DNA of 64,000 bases from Polaromonas sp. JS666 (GCF_900103405.1 NZ_FNHX01000003.1:1-64000), one strand, 5' to 3'; positions 36,230-46,632 are shown, counted from the stretch's first letter. The notes: generated from the letters alone by a model not told the origin. Numbers and translations are program-made.

Positions 36230-37147
36230 ATGCTGATGAGTACTTCATCATCTCGCGAACTCACCCCCCTGCAAACCAAGGTTGCCAGGGAAATCGTCGC
36301 GCTTGTACGCCGGGAAGGCCGGCGCGCCGGTGAGCACTTGCCGGAGGTGCACCTGTCCGAGCAGATTGGAACCTCCCGATCCCCTGTGCAGGCCGCGCTG
36401 CGGCACTTGTCAAAACTCGGAGTCCTGCAGCAGGATCTCAACCGCGGCTATTTCCTGGTGCAGGACGCCAAGGCCTGGGACGCAGTCGCCGCCAGGTTCT
36501 CGAGCCAGCCAGACGATCCCTTGTATCTCGCCATCGCCGAGGAGCGCCAGGCGGGCAAGCTATCCGACGAGGTGACTGAAGCCGAGCTGATGCGCCGTTT
36601 TAATGTCGCGCGCAGCACCTTGCGCAAGGTGTTGGCGCGCATCAGCGAGGAAGGCTGGATCGAGCAGCGCGTGGGGCACGGATGGTGCTTCAGCTCGATG
36701 ATCGATTCGCCCGAGGCCTATGAAGAGAGCTATCTATTCCGGCAGGCCGTGGAACCCACCGGCTTGCTGGGCCCATCATTCCGGTTCGACGCCGGCCAGT
36801 TGAGGGAGCTTCGCCGCGAGCAACAGCTCATCGTCGATGGCGGCTTCAAGACCATGACCGCCATTGAGCTGTTCGAAGCCAACAGCCGCTTTCACGAGAC
36901 CTTGGCGCAGTGGTCAAACAACCGCTTTGTCCTGCAATCCGTCAAGCGAATCAACCAGCTTCGCCGCCTGGTGGAGTATCGGCAAGCTTCGAAACGTGGG
37001 GCGCGTCAAACGCAGGCGCAAGAGCACCTGGGCATCCTGGACGCCATCAATCAGCACGAGTTTCTGCAGGCCGCCTCGCTGATGCGGGCACACCTCGACG
37101 GTGCCCGCCGCGGAAAAGTCCACGGCAAGGACGTCTTCACTCGCTAA
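36230..37147 (+). CDS. GntR-family regulator with two tandem winged-helix domains and FCD-like domain
   Basis: 305 residues. Residues ~12-75 form one GntR winged helix (REIVALVRREGRRAGEHLPE, LSEQIGTSRSPVQAALRHLS). Residues ~95-155 look like a second (AEERQAGKLSDEVTEAELMR, FNVARSTLRKVLARISEEGW). A C-terminal all-helical FCD-type effector domain follows (LFEANSRFHETLAQWSNNRF). The usual FadR/VanR-type protein has one winged helix and ~230 residues. It lies between two TctC genes with matching operator-like sequences, so it probably regulates both and the acnD operon. The start could also be ATG 36236. Confidence 0.85.
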   Translation: MLMSTSSSRELTPLQTKVAREIVALVRREGRRAGEHLPEVHLSEQIGTSRSPVQAALRHLSKLGVLQQDLNRGYFLVQDAKAWDAVAARFSSQPDDPLYLAIAEERQAGKLSDEVTEAELMRRFNVARSTLRKVLARISEEGWIEQRVGHGWCFSSMIDSPEAYEESYLFRQAVEPTGLLGPSFRFDAGQLRELRREQQLIVDGGFKTMTAIELFEANSRFHETLAQWSNNRFVLQSVKRINQLRRLVEYRQASKRGARQTQAQEHLGILDAINQHEFLQAASLMRAHLDGARRGKVHGKDVFTR

Positions 37148-37184
37148 ACCTTTGTTCAAGTTCAAATCAATAAGCACGCCTATT

Positions 37185-37217
37185 AATGTTGAAAGTGATC
37201 ATTTAATACAAATTAAT
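37185..37217 (+). promoter_or_regulatory. TctC copy 4 promoter with candidate GntR operator
   Basis: TTGAAA (37189-37194) and ATTAAT (37212-37217) stand 17 bp apart. The spacer holds GTGATCAT and AATACAA, matching the acnD operator on the opposite strand (about 23 of 30 positions identical). Confidence 0.65.
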
Positions 37218-37274
37218 GGATCCTTGTTTTTGACATCCCGCTTCATCTTTCATCAAAACCTACAGGAGACAGAT

Positions 37275-38342
37275 ATGCATCCCACGATAAAAACCTTGGC
37301 CGGCAGGCTTGAAGGGCCGCAGCTGCTGCGGGCCGTTTCATGGTGGTCCATCAAGCGATGGGCCTGTCAGCGAGGCCGCCGGATCTTGATGGCCGGCCTG
37401 GTCGCGGCCACCTCCTTCGGGCTTGGCTCAATGGCCGTTGCACAACCCAGCTACCCATCCAAACCCGTCAAGATCGTCGTGGCCTTTGCGCCGGGTGGCG
37501 GCTCGGATTTCATTGCACGCCTTCTGGCAGTCAGGCTGGGCGAAAAGCTCGGGCAGCCCGTCATCGTGGAGAACAGGCCCGGGGCCGGCGGCAATCTGGG
37601 CGCCGAGCTGGCGCTGAAGGCACCCGCTGACGGCTACACGCTGTTCCTTGCCGCCGCGAGCTACACGGTCAACCCCAGCCTCTACAAGCTGTCCTTCGAT
37701 TCTCTCAACGACATCACACCGATCGCGCAGTTGGCTCGTGGGCCCTTCATCGTTGCCGTCAATCCGAAGGTTCCGGCCAGGAACTTACAGGAACTGGTGG
37801 ATTTGGCAAGAAAGCAGCCCGGAAAATTGACCTATGGCTCGGCGGGCAACGGAAGCATCGTCCACATGGTTTCCGAATACTTCCTGGACACCGCGGGCAT
37901 TGAGGTTGTTCACGCCCCTTATAAGGGCACCTCGCCGGCCCTGACTGACGCGATCGCCGGCCACATCCAGCTGGTCTTCGGAACCGTGGCCTCCACAATG
38001 CCTTTCGTGAAGTCCGGGCAGCTGCGGGCGTTGGCCGTCACCACCCCCAAGCGCCTGCCCGCGCTCCCGGATGTGCCGACAGTGATGGAAGCGGGCTTTC
38101 CTGGCTACCAGGTCACCAACTGGCACGGTGTGGTGGCGCCAAAAGGGCTTCCGAAAGAAATTCAAGCCAAACTCAATCGAGCGATCAACGACGCGTTGAC
38201 TGCGCCGGGCATGGAGGCGGGAATGGCACAGGACGGCCTGTCCGTGGCGGGTGGGAAGCCAGAGGAGTTCAGCGCGCTGCTCGCCAGCGAAATGACGCGG
38301 TGGGGCGCGCTAGCCCGAAAACGCGGCATTAAGGCTGAATAA
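37275..38342 (+). CDS. TctC/Bug-family periplasmic solute-binding protein (copy 4)
   Basis: 355 residues from ATG 37275, which follows AGGAGAC. The leader is unusually long (~58 residues): a charged stretch precedes RRILMAGLVAATSFGLGSMA, the likely signal. Mature motifs are YPSKPVKIVVAFAPGGGSD, APYKGTSPALTDAIAGH and LPDVPTVMEAGFPGYQV. It is probably in the same regulon as acnD through the shared operator. Confidence 0.9.
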   Translation: MHPTIKTLAGRLEGPQLLRAVSWWSIKRWACQRGRRILMAGLVAATSFGLGSMAVAQPSYPSKPVKIVVAFAPGGGSDFIARLLAVRLGEKLGQPVIVENRPGAGGNLGAELALKAPADGYTLFLAAASYTVNPSLYKLSFDSLNDITPIAQLARGPFIVAVNPKVPARNLQELVDLARKQPGKLTYGSAGNGSIVHMVSEYFLDTAGIEVVHAPYKGTSPALTDAIAGHIQLVFGTVASTMPFVKSGQLRALAVTTPKRLPALPDVPTVMEAGFPGYQVTNWHGVVAPKGLPKEIQAKLNRAINDALTAPGMEAGMAQDGLSVAGGKPEEFSALLASEMTRWGALARKRGIKAE

Positions 38343-38370
38343 GCACGGGTATTGCACCTCCTGTGAGTCT

Positions 38371-39276
38371 TCAGGGTGCTCCTTCGGACTGGCCCGTCAA
38401 CCACTGGCGCAGTGATTGGATGACGGGCGCCTTGGCGCGCTCGTTCGTCGTCACCAGAAAGTAACTGCGCGGCGAAATGAAGGGCTTGTCATTGAGCTTG
38501 ACCAGGCGCCCGGCTTGCAGCGCTGAGGCGCTCGCATAGTCCGGCGCCAATGCGACGCCCAGGCCGGCCTCTGCTGCCATCAACCCAAGCGACAGCAGGC
38601 CGTAGTGGGCGCCCGGCATCGGGACTTCTACAGACGCGCCCAGCTGCCGCAGGTAGGCTGCCCAGGAGTTGGGCGCCATGCTCTGGTGCAACAAGGGCAG
38701 CGCGGCCATTTGCGCACCCGTCAGCGGCGCCACCAGCCGGCTCAGCGTGGGCGCCGCAAGAGGAAAGGAGTGCAGGGGATGCAGCAGGTCGGCCACGCAG
38801 CCAGGCTCCGGCCCTTCACAGTGGACGATGGCTGCGTCCAGCCCCGAGTCGCGCATGCTGATGGGCCCGGTATGCGTGGCCACGTCCAGCTGGATCTGCC
38901 GGTGCGCGGTGGCGAAGGCGCACAGCCGTGGCATGGCCCACAGCGTGCCAAAGGTGGTGGGCACAGACAGCCGCAGTATCTTGCCCGGCATGGAGCCCAT
39001 GGACGCGGCGATGGTTGCTGACTCCAGCTCGTCCAGCAGGGTTCGCACCCGCCGCAGGTAGCTGGCACCGTCAACCGTCAGCTCCATCCCGCTGGTTGTG
39101 CGCCGGCACAGCGCAACGCCGACAAAGCCCTCCAGGTCCGACAGCTGGCGGCTCACCGCGCTTTGCGTCAGGCCCAGTTCATCGGCGGCGGCAGTGATGC
39201 TCAGGCGACGGGCAATCACCTCGAAGGTGTTGAGGTTGACGATGGAGGGCAGGTGGCGCTGCGTCGGATATTTCAT
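38371..39276 (-). CDS. LysR-family transcriptional regulator
   Basis: 301 residues from ATG 39276, which places the helix-turn-helix (FEVIARRLSITAAADELGLT, SAVSRQLSDLEGFVG) at the normal distance; upstream in-frame ATGs at 39291 and 39300 are possible. The C-terminal effector domain includes LRLSVPTTFGTLWAMPRL, as in GcvA-type members. It is divergent from TctC copy 5 and MmgE/PrpD, its probable targets. Confidence 0.9.
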   Translation of the reverse strand: MKYPTQRHLPSIVNLNTFEVIARRLSITAAADELGLTQSAVSRQLSDLEGFVGVALCRRTTSGMELTVDGASYLRRVRTLLDELESATIAASMGSMPGKILRLSVPTTFGTLWAMPRLCAFATAHRQIQLDVATHTGPISMRDSGLDAAIVHCEGPEPGCVADLLHPLHSFPLAAPTLSRLVAPLTGAQMAALPLLHQSMAPNSWAAYLRQLGASVEVPMPGAHYGLLSLGLMAAEAGLGVALAPDYASASALQAGRLVKLNDKPFISPRSYFLVTTNERAKAPVIQSLRQWLTGQSEGAP

Positions 39277-39451
39277 GGCGGTTACGGCCATTATTGGCAT
39301 GGCATCGATTCGTCCGCAATGAAAAAGGCTGTGTGGTCATGAAATAAATGCAGGGGGGTATGCGCTTATTCCGTTGGACAGGCCATCGCGTATGTCAGAT
39401 ATTCAGGGCGCCCGGTAAGGCGCCCCTCAAGAACAGAAGTTGGAGTCATCG

Positions 39452-40426
39452 ATGTCGAAATTTCAAGCACGCCTTGTACTGCTGCTGGCGGCGGCCACGC
39501 TGGCTGGCACCGCCCTGGCGGCGGATTGGCCCGCGACCCAGCCTATCAAATTGATCGTACCCTCGGCCGCCGGCGGCACGCCCGACCAGACCAGCCGCAA
39601 GCTGGCCTACTACCTGCAGGACAAGCTCAAGCAATCGGTGATCGTCGAGAATCGCCCGGGCGCGGCAGGCACCATCGCCATGCAGGCGGTGGCTACCGCG
39701 AAGCCCGACGGCTACACGCTGGGCTTCGGCAATATCGTGACCATGGCGATCAACCGCGGCCTGATTTCCAAGATGCCCTACAACCCCGACAAAGACTTGG
39801 TGCCGGTGGTGGTGCTCTCGCAGGTCCCCAATGTGCTGGTGGTCCGCCAGGGTTTGCCCATCACCTCGGTGCGCGAATTGGTCATCTATGCCAAGAGCCA
39901 CCCGGGCCGCCTGGCCATGGGCTCGGGCGGCAACGGCACCACCAGCCACCTCAGCGGCGAAATCCTCAAGGAAAAAGCCGGCATCAGCTTCAGCCACATT
40001 CCCTACCGCGGGGCCCCGCAGGCACAGACCGACCTGATCGGCGGGCAGATCGACTTCATGTTCGACAACCTGCCGTCCATGGTGGGCGCCATTCAGTCGG
40101 GCAAGGTGCGTGCGCTCGCGATTACCAGCAAACGTCGCTCGGCGCTGCTGCCGGATGTTCCGACCATGGAGGAGGCAGGCATTGCAGGCTTCGAGGTAGT
40201 AGCCTGGGGCGGCATTGTGGCTCCGACGGGCACGCCCCGGCCGGTGATCCTGCGCCTGAACCGCGAGATCAACAACTGGCTGCAGGCGCCTGCGACAAAG
40301 GCCGAATTCGCGCAAGTAGGGCAGGTCGCACTCGGGGGAAGCCCCGAGTTTTTCAAGACGCATATCGACAGCGAGGCCAAAAAATGGGGTGACGTCATCC
40401 GTAACGCCGGAGTGAAGCTTGATTGA
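39452..40426 (+). CDS. TctC/Bug-family periplasmic solute-binding protein (copy 5)
   Basis: 324 residues with a Sec signal (MSKFQARLVLLLAAATLAGTALA). Motifs are WPATQPIKLIVPSAAGGTPD, IPYRGAPQAQTDLIGGQ and LPDVPTMEEAGIAGFEV. GGAG lies 6-7 bp upstream of ATG 39452. It is followed by MmgE/PrpD, likely one transcription unit under the divergent LysR. Confidence 0.92.
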   Translation: MSKFQARLVLLLAAATLAGTALAADWPATQPIKLIVPSAAGGTPDQTSRKLAYYLQDKLKQSVIVENRPGAAGTIAMQAVATAKPDGYTLGFGNIVTMAINRGLISKMPYNPDKDLVPVVVLSQVPNVLVVRQGLPITSVRELVIYAKSHPGRLAMGSGGNGTTSHLSGEILKEKAGISFSHIPYRGAPQAQTDLIGGQIDFMFDNLPSMVGAIQSGKVRALAITSKRRSALLPDVPTMEEAGIAGFEVVAWGGIVAPTGTPRPVILRLNREINNWLQAPATKAEFAQVGQVALGGSPEFFKTHIDSEAKKWGDVIRNAGVKLD

Positions 40427-40533
40427 TGTTGCCAGGCCTTTCGCGTAGGCCTGCAGTTGCGTTTCGGCTATTCGCTTCACACAAGGATGCGCTGATAGGC
40501 GCACCCCATACCAAACACACCTCAAAGACAAGC

Positions 40534-41961
40534 ATGCTCAGCTCCTCCGTTCCCGCTACTCATGTTCTCGCGCACTGGGCCGCCACGGTCCCCAATCATT
40601 GGGGCGAATCCACCCTGCGCACGGCAGAGCACTCCCTGGAGGACACCATCGCCGCCATGGTGGCAGGTGCGGGGGATCCGGTTTGCGCCTCGGTACGGGC
40701 GGGATTGCGTGTCGCGGGACCGGTCCCGGTGGTGGGTAGCAACACCGGGACTTGTGCCGCCTTCAGTGCGCTGGCCAACGGCACGGCTGCCCATGCGCGG
40801 GAGCTGGATGAGATGTTTTTCGTTGCCGGTGGCCATTTTGGCTGCGCTGTGATCCCAGCCATCCTGGCGCAAGCCCACGAGATGGATGCCACACTGGACG
40901 CCGTGCTGGACGCGCTGATCGTCGGGAGCGAGGTGATGGCCCGCGTCGGGATGGCGATGGACCGGTCTCATGCCGAAAAAGGCTGGCACGGCACTCAAAC
41001 CATTGGAGTGATCGCTGCCGCAGTAGCTTGCGGCAGACTGCTTGGGCTGGACGCGGCCAGGATGACGCATGCCCTGAGCCTGGCCGTTTCCATGGCAGCT
41101 GGACCCAAGGTCCAGTTCGGCACCGACACGAAACCCGTGCATGCCGGACTGGCGGCGCAAGGCGGTGTCCTGGCCGCATCGCTTGCAGCGTCGGGCGTCA
41201 CGGGCAGCGAGAAAGCCCTGGAAGGCCCGCACGGGTTTGGCGCGCTCTACGCCGGGGGCTCTGCGGCCGACTGGCAATCCGTGGCTGCGGTCGGTGACGG
41301 CCCGCTGGCGATCGACAGCCACGGCCTGGCGTTCAAGCTGTATCCCAACTGTGCGTCCACGCACCGCTGCCTGGACGCGTTACAAGCCCTCGCCACCGAA
41401 AACCGATTCGGCATGGAGGACGTTGAGCATGTCGAAACATGGGTAGGGCGCGTCAACCTGGTGAACCTCAAATACCCGGAGCCCAGGAATCCCCGCGAGG
41501 CCATGTTCTCCATGCCTTACGCGGTGGCAACGATGCTCCGTTACGGCAGGGTCACGTTGGCCGACTTCACACCGCAAGCGGTGCATGACGATATGACCCG
41601 ACGGCTCATGCCGCGCGTCGAATTGCGCTTGAACTCGACACGTGCAGAAACCGCGACGCAGCTGCTTCCCCACACCACAGCCGTGACCTTGAAGGGCGGA
41701 CGACGCCTGGAGCGCGTCGTTCAACACGCCAAAGGGTCATTCCTGAATCCGTTTTCGGCCCTGGAGCGGAAAGTCAAATTCGAACAATGCACAACAGGCA
41801 TTCTTCCGCAAGAGCGCCTGGCACCGCTTCGCGACAGCCTTGCCAGGCCGCAAGGCGTCAAGGTTCGCCAACTGCTGGCGCAGCTGCAGTTCGAGGCCGA
41901 GGTCGATGACGGTACACGTTTCGGTCGCCCACGAAGAGGCGGGCCAGAATCCCTTCTTTGA
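40534..41961 (+). CDS. MmgE/PrpD-family protein
   Basis: 475 residues, typical of the family. Motifs are LEDTIAAMVAGAGDP, NGTAAHARELDEMFF (usual N-G-T/S-x-x-H/A-A-x-x-x-D-x block), MAAGPKVQFGTDTKPVHAGL and FKLYPNCASTHRCLDAL. The family includes 2-methylcitrate dehydratase, cis-aconitate decarboxylase and epimerases. Together with TctC and the acnD operon it fits carboxylate catabolism, but the reaction is unknown. ATG 40534 starts the conserved region. Confidence 0.87.
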   Translation: MLSSSVPATHVLAHWAATVPNHWGESTLRTAEHSLEDTIAAMVAGAGDPVCASVRAGLRVAGPVPVVGSNTGTCAAFSALANGTAAHARELDEMFFVAGGHFGCAVIPAILAQAHEMDATLDAVLDALIVGSEVMARVGMAMDRSHAEKGWHGTQTIGVIAAAVACGRLLGLDAARMTHALSLAVSMAAGPKVQFGTDTKPVHAGLAAQGGVLAASLAASGVTGSEKALEGPHGFGALYAGGSAADWQSVAAVGDGPLAIDSHGLAFKLYPNCASTHRCLDALQALATENRFGMEDVEHVETWVGRVNLVNLKYPEPRNPREAMFSMPYAVATMLRYGRVTLADFTPQAVHDDMTRRLMPRVELRLNSTRAETATQLLPHTTAVTLKGGRRLERVVQHAKGSFLNPFSALERKVKFEQCTTGILPQERLAPLRDSLARPQGVKVRQLLAQLQFEAEVDDGTRFGRPRRGGPESLL

Positions 41962-42039
41962 TCCATGGAATACAGCCTTGCTGACCACTGATCGATACCC
42001 AGGTCCGTCAGATTTGCAGCACAAAAGGAAACTCTCATC

Positions 42040-43188
42040 ATGCGCAAGCGTTGTTTATCGTCGGCTTTCGCCAAGGCCCTGACGGCACTGGCCGTGGCTG
42101 CCCTTGTGACGGGAGCTGGTCCGATACTCGCCGCCGAGATCGTGGTGGGACAGGTCGGCCCCATGTCAGGGCCGGAGGCCGGTCAGGGCCGCGCTTACGC
42201 CGCCGGCATGCAATTGCATTTCACCGCCCTGAACAAGGCCGGCGGCATCAACGGTCATAAGTTCACACTCCTGCGCAAGGACGATGGGGGAGCACCCGAG
42301 GACACAGTCACCTTGACAAAGCAGATGATTGCCGAAGATAACCCGATGGTCCTGGCCGGTTACTTTGGCGGCAGGAATCTGGCCGGTCTGTTGTCTGCGG
42401 GCATTTTGGCAAAAGAGAAGATTGCCCTGGTGGGCTACCGCACTTCGGAGATCCAGCCGGACGTTCCCTACCTGTATAGCGTGCGGGCAGGCCTGCGCGA
42501 CGAGATTTCCAAACTCATTGAGCATCTGGCCACCATCGGGATCAAGCGCCTGGGGTTTTTCCATGAGGCTGGGCCGGGCTCGACTTCGGTCATCGCCGCG
42601 GCCGAGGATGCGGCCAGGAAAGCCGGGGCGACTATCGAGGGACGCGGCTCCTACGTCGCAAACACGGTCGGCGTCACTGACGCCGTGGACACTTTCATGA
42701 ACATGCAGCCGCAAGCGATCATCATGGTTTCCAGCGGGGCTGCCGCGGCCGGCTTTATTGAGAAGTACCGTATCGCTGGCGGCGCGGCTCAACTGCTTGC
42801 GCATTCGGGCGCCGACATCGAGCAACTCTCTAAACGGCTGTCCCCGGAGCAGATGCAAGGTGTGGCTATCGCCCAAGTGACGCCAAGTCCGTACAAGGTC
42901 TCCAACCAGCTCGTCAAGGAATTTGCTGACACTGCAGCCAAGGTGCGCAGCCTGGAAGTGCCTGTGAGCTACGCCATGATGGAGGGCTACATCGCCGCTC
43001 GCGTCATTTCCGAGGCGATACGCCGCCAAGGCAGCAGGCCCAGCCGCGAAGGGACCGTTCTAGCCTTGGACGGCATGAGCAATTTTGACCTTGGTGGTTA
43101 CGTGATCAGCTTTAAACCCGGACAGCACTCTGGCTCCAGCTTCGTCGAGTTATCCATCGTTACCAGTGCTGGAAGGATTCGTCAATAG
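42040..43188 (+). CDS. LivK-like ABC substrate-binding protein without permeases nearby
   Basis: 382 residues. A signal peptide (FAKALTALAVAALVTGAGPILA) precedes the type I binding fold: IVVGQVGPMSGPEAGQGRAY, LNKAGGINGHKFTLL, YFGGRNLAGLLSAGILAKEK. It follows the MmgE/PrpD gene by 78 bp in the same direction. No matching permease or ATPase genes lie alongside; it might use the distant livHMGF set or permeases elsewhere. Confidence 0.88.
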   Translation: MRKRCLSSAFAKALTALAVAALVTGAGPILAAEIVVGQVGPMSGPEAGQGRAYAAGMQLHFTALNKAGGINGHKFTLLRKDDGGAPEDTVTLTKQMIAEDNPMVLAGYFGGRNLAGLLSAGILAKEKIALVGYRTSEIQPDVPYLYSVRAGLRDEISKLIEHLATIGIKRLGFFHEAGPGSTSVIAAAEDAARKAGATIEGRGSYVANTVGVTDAVDTFMNMQPQAIIMVSSGAAAAGFIEKYRIAGGAAQLLAHSGADIEQLSKRLSPEQMQGVAIAQVTPSPYKVSNQLVKEFADTAAKVRSLEVPVSYAMMEGYIAARVISEAIRRQGSRPSREGTVLALDGMSNFDLGGYVISFKPGQHSGSSFVELSIVTSAGRIRQ

Positions 43189-43237
43189 CTCAAATAATTT
43201 GCCATTGATCAGTTGGGTCATAGCAGTCCCCGGCGAT

Positions 43238-46200
43238 TTACATATTCCGCCGGTACTGCCCACCCACCTCAAACAGCGCATTGGTGATCTGCCCCAGCGA
43301 GCAGACGCGCACCGCGTCCATCAGCACCTCGAAGACGTTGATGTTTTCGATCACGGCCTGTTGCAGGCGCTTGAGCATGGCCGGTGATTCGGCGGCGTGG
43401 CGGCGGTGGAAGTCGTCCAGGCGCTTGAGCTGGTTTTGTTTTTCTTCCTCGGTGGAGCGGGCCAGCTCGAGCTTGTCCTGTACCGCGTCGCCGTGCGGGT
43501 TGCGGAAGGTGTTGACGCCGATGATGGGCAGCTCGCCGGTGTGCTTGAGCATCTCGTAGTGCATGGACTCGTCCTGGATGCGGCCGCGCTGGTAGCCGGT
43601 TTCCATGGCGCCCAGCACGCCGCCGCGCTCGGCGATGCGCTCGAACTCGCTGAGCACCGCTTCCTCGAGCAGCTCGGTGAGTTCCTCGATGATGAAAGCG
43701 CCCTGCGAGGGATTCTCGTTCTTGGCCAGGCCCCATTCGCGGTTGATGATGAGCTGGATGGCCATGGCGCGGCGCACCGATTCCTCGGTCGGCGTGGTGA
43801 TGGCTTCGTCAAACGCGTTGGTGTGCAGCGAGTTGCAGTTGTCGTAAATCGCGATCAGGGCCTGCAGTGTGGTGCGGATGTCGTTGAACTGGATCTCCTG
43901 CGCATGCAGGCTGCGGCCCGAGGTCTGGATGTGGTACTTGAGCTTCTGGCTGCGTTCGTTGGCGCCGTACTTCTCTTTCATGGCCACGGCCCAGATGCGG
44001 CGCGCGACGCGGCCCATCACGGTGTACTCCGGGTCCATGCCGTTGCTGAAGAAAAAGCTCAGGTTGGGCGCGAAGTCGTCGATGTGCATGCCCCGCGCGA
44101 GATAGGCTTCGACAAAGGTGAAGCCGTTGGACAGCGTGAAGGCCAGCTGGCTGATGGGATTCGCGCCGGCCTCGGCGATGTGGTAACCGCTGATGGAGAC
44201 GCTGTAGAAGTTGCGCACCCGGTTGTGCACAAAGTACTGGGCGATGTCGCCCATGACTTTCAGGCTGAACTCGGTGGAGAAGATGCAGGTGTTCTGGCCC
44301 TGGTCTTCTTTCAGGATGTCGGCCTGCACCGTGCCGCGCACATTCTCCTGCACCCATTCACGTATCTTGGCGGCTTCGGTGGCCGTTGGGTCGCGGCCGT
44401 TGTCTTTTTTGAATTTGTCCAGGTTCTGGTCGATGGCCGTGTTCATGAACATCGCGAGGATGGTCGGGGCCGGGCCGTTGATGGTCATGGAGACCGAGGT
44501 GGACGGGTTGCAGAGGTCAAAGCCGTCGTACAGCACTTTCATGTCGTCGAGTGTGGCGATGGACACGCCCGAGTTGCCGACCTTGCCGTAGATGTCGGGC
44601 CGTAGTGCCGGGTCGTTGCCGTAGAGCGTGACCGAGTCGAAGGCGGTGGACAAGCGCTTGGCGGCCATACCTTCGCTGAGCAGCTTGAAGCGGGTGTTGG
44701 TGCGGAAGGGGTCGCCCTCGCCGGCGAACATGCGGGTGGGGTCCTCGCCCTCGCGCTTGAAGGCGAAGGTGCCGGCGGTGTAGGGGTAGCTGCCGGGCAC
44801 GTTGTCCAGCATCAGCCACTTGAGGATCTCGCCGTGATCTTCGTACTGCGGCAGGGCTACCTTGCGGATGGTGGTGCCGGAGAGCGACTTGGTGGTCAGC
44901 GCGGTGCGGATTTCCTTGTCACGGATTTTGACCACGTATTCGTCGCCGGCATAAGCGGCCTGCATGTCGGGCCACTGGGCCAGCAAGGCGCGCGCGTCGG
45001 CGTCCATGCGCGCCTTGCGGTGGCCGGCCAGGTCCAGCGCGGCTTCGGCGGCCGGTGCGCGGTCGGGCTTGTCGATTTTCAGCATGGTGGCGGCGGCCTT
45101 GAGCTGCTGCACCTCGCGCGCGAGCTGGGCCTGGGCGCGGGCGCGCTTTTTGTAGCCGCGCACCGTGTCGCTGATCTCGGCCAGGTAGCGCGTGCGCGCG
45201 GCCGGCACCACGGGCGTCTGGTTGGTGCTATGGCGCACTTCGGCCGCGGGCAGCACGCCGCCCTCAAGGGCCAGGCCCAGCGCGGCCAGGCGCGGCTTGA
45301 GCGCCTGGTAAAGCGCGGTGACGCCGTCGTCGTTGAAGCGTGCTGCCATGGTGCCGAAGACCGGCATCTTGTCGGCCGGCGTGCTCCAGGCTTCCTTGTT
45401 GCGTTGCACTTGTTTGGAGACGTCGCGCAAGGCGTCTAGCGAGCCCTTGCGGTCGAACTTGTTGATGGCGATGAATTCGGCGAAGTCCAGCATGTCGATT
45501 TTTTCCAGCTGGCTGGCCGCGCCGAACTCGGGCGTCATCACATACATGGGCACGTCCACATGCGGCACGATGGCGGCGTCGCCCTGGCCTATGCCCGAGG
45601 TCTCGACGACGATCAGGTCAAAGCCCGCGCATTTGCAGGCGGCGATCACGTCGGGCAAAGCCTGGCTGATTTCGGAGCCGAAGTCGCGTGTGGCCAGGCT
45701 GCGCATGAACACGCGCTGGCCGCTGTCGGCGTTCTTTTGGCCGGCCGCAGGAACGGTCCACGGGTTGATGGCGTTCATGCGGATGCGGTCGCCGAGCAGC
45801 GCGCCGCCGCTTTTGCGGCGCGAGGGGTCAATGCTGATGACGGCCACGCGCAACTTGTCGTTCTGGTCCAAGCGCAGGCGGCGTATGAGTTCGTCGGTCA
45901 GCGAGGACTTGCCGGCGCCGCCCGTGCCGGTGATGCCGAGCACGGGAATCTTGCGGCCGGCGGCCTGGTTGCGGACCGCATCGACCAGCGCCGCATCGGC
46001 TTTTCCATTCTCAAGCGCGGTGATCAGCTGGGCCAGCGCCCGCCAGTTCATCTCGCCATGGCCTTCAATGGCCTTGACGTTTTTGGGCGCAAAACCGGTC
46101 AGGTCCTTGTCGCAGCGCATGACCATCTCGCCGATCATGCCCGCCAGGCCCATCTTCTGGCCGTCCTCGGGGCTGTAGATGCGGGTCACGCCGTAGGCAT

Positions 46201-46561
46201 GCAGCTCGCGGATCTCGGGCGGCACGATGACGCCGCCGCCGCCGCCGAAAACCTGGATGTGCTCGCCGCCGCGGCTCTTGAGCAGGTCGACCATGTACTT
46301 GAAGTACTCGACATGCCCACCCTGGTAGGAACTGATGGCGATGCCTTGGGCGTCTTCCTGCAGGGCTGCCGTCACGACCTCGTCGACGCTGCGGTTGTGG
46401 CCCAGGTGGATGACCTCGGCGCCCATGCTTTGCAGGATGCGCCGCATGATGTTGATGGCCGCGTCGTGCCCGTCGAACAGGCTGGCCGCCGTGATGAAGC
46501 GCACCTTGTGCGTGGGGCGGTAGCTGGCGAGCGCTTTGTATTCAGCGGACATGTCGGTCAT
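43238..46561 (-). CDS. icmF: fused isobutyryl-CoA mutase (IcmF)
   Basis: 1107 residues in one chain. The B12-binding domain comes first (residues ~15-150, [12 protein letters not shown] with His32). A MeaB/ArgK-like G-protein chaperone follows (~200-480, [12 protein letters not shown] with Lys218; [14 protein letters not shown]). The acyl-CoA mutase TIM barrel fills ~560-1107 ([14 protein letters not shown], His near 794). IcmF interconverts isobutyryl-CoA and n-butyryl-CoA using adenosylcobalamin, with GTPase-assisted cofactor handling. A GGAGA ribosome site precedes ATG 46561, and a perfect 22-bp palindrome lies 50 bp upstream. Confidence 0.95.
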   Translation of the reverse strand: MTDMSAEYKALASYRPTHKVRFITAASLFDGHDAAINIMRRILQSMGAEVIHLGHNRSVDEVVTAALQEDAQGIAISSYQGGHVEYFKYMVDLLKSRGGEHIQVFGGGGGVIVPPEIRELHAYGVTRIYSPEDGQKMGLAGMIGEMVMRCDKDLTGFAPKNVKAIEGHGEMNWRALAQLITALENGKADAALVDAVRNQAAGRKIPVLGITGTGGAGKSSLTDELIRRLRLDQNDKLRVAVISIDPSRRKSGGALLGDRIRMNAINPWTVPAAGQKNADSGQRVFMRSLATRDFGSEISQALPDVIAACKCAGFDLIVVETSGIGQGDAAIVPHVDVPMYVMTPEFGAASQLEKIDMLDFAEFIAINKFDRKGSLDALRDVSKQVQRNKEAWSTPADKMPVFGTMAARFNDDGVTALYQALKPRLAALGLALEGGVLPAAEVRHSTNQTPVVPAARTRYLAEISDTVRGYKKRARAQAQLAREVQQLKAAATMLKIDKPDRAPAAEAALDLAGHRKARMDADARALLAQWPDMQAAYAGDEYVVKIRDKEIRTALTTKSLSGTTIRKVALPQYEDHGEILKWLMLDNVPGSYPYTAGTFAFKREGEDPTRMFAGEGDPFRTNTRFKLLSEGMAAKRLSTAFDSVTLYGNDPALRPDIYGKVGNSGVSIATLDDMKVLYDGFDLCNPSTSVSMTINGPAPTILAMFMNTAIDQNLDKFKKDNGRDPTATEAAKIREWVQENVRGTVQADILKEDQGQNTCIFSTEFSLKVMGDIAQYFVHNRVRNFYSVSISGYHIAEAGANPISQLAFTLSNGFTFVEAYLARGMHIDDFAPNLSFFFSNGMDPEYTVMGRVARRIWAVAMKEKYGANERSQKLKYHIQTSGRSLHAQEIQFNDIRTTLQALIAIYDNCNSLHTNAFDEAITTPTEESVRRAMAIQLIINREWGLAKNENPSQGAFIIEELTELLEEAVLSEFERIAERGGVLGAMETGYQRGRIQDESMHYEMLKHTGELPIIGVNTFRNPHGDAVQDKLELARSTEEEKQNQLKRLDDFHRRHAAESPAMLKRLQQAVIENINVFEVLMDAVRVCSLGQITNALFEVGGQYRRNM

Positions 46562-46610
46562 GCGTGTCTCCGTAAGCGGCGGGGGCCGCCTGTGCCTGTG
46601 GCTTGTTGAA

Positions 46611-46632
46611 TTGACGTTTACGTAAACGTCAA
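46611..46632. promoter_or_regulatory. perfect 22-bp palindrome upstream of icmF
   Basis: Half-site TTGACGTTTAC is followed directly by its exact complement. It lies 50 bp upstream of the icmF start. Its TTGACGT / ACGTCAA ends resemble operators described for MerR-type LiuR regulators of branched-chain amino acid breakdown, a comparison from memory. Confidence 0.75.

Noticed and set aside
36234-36250. Inverted repeat TGATGA-GTACT-TCATCA at the GntR start
   Set aside because: It lies inside the first codons, the arms are short and no second copy was found; coincidence is likely.
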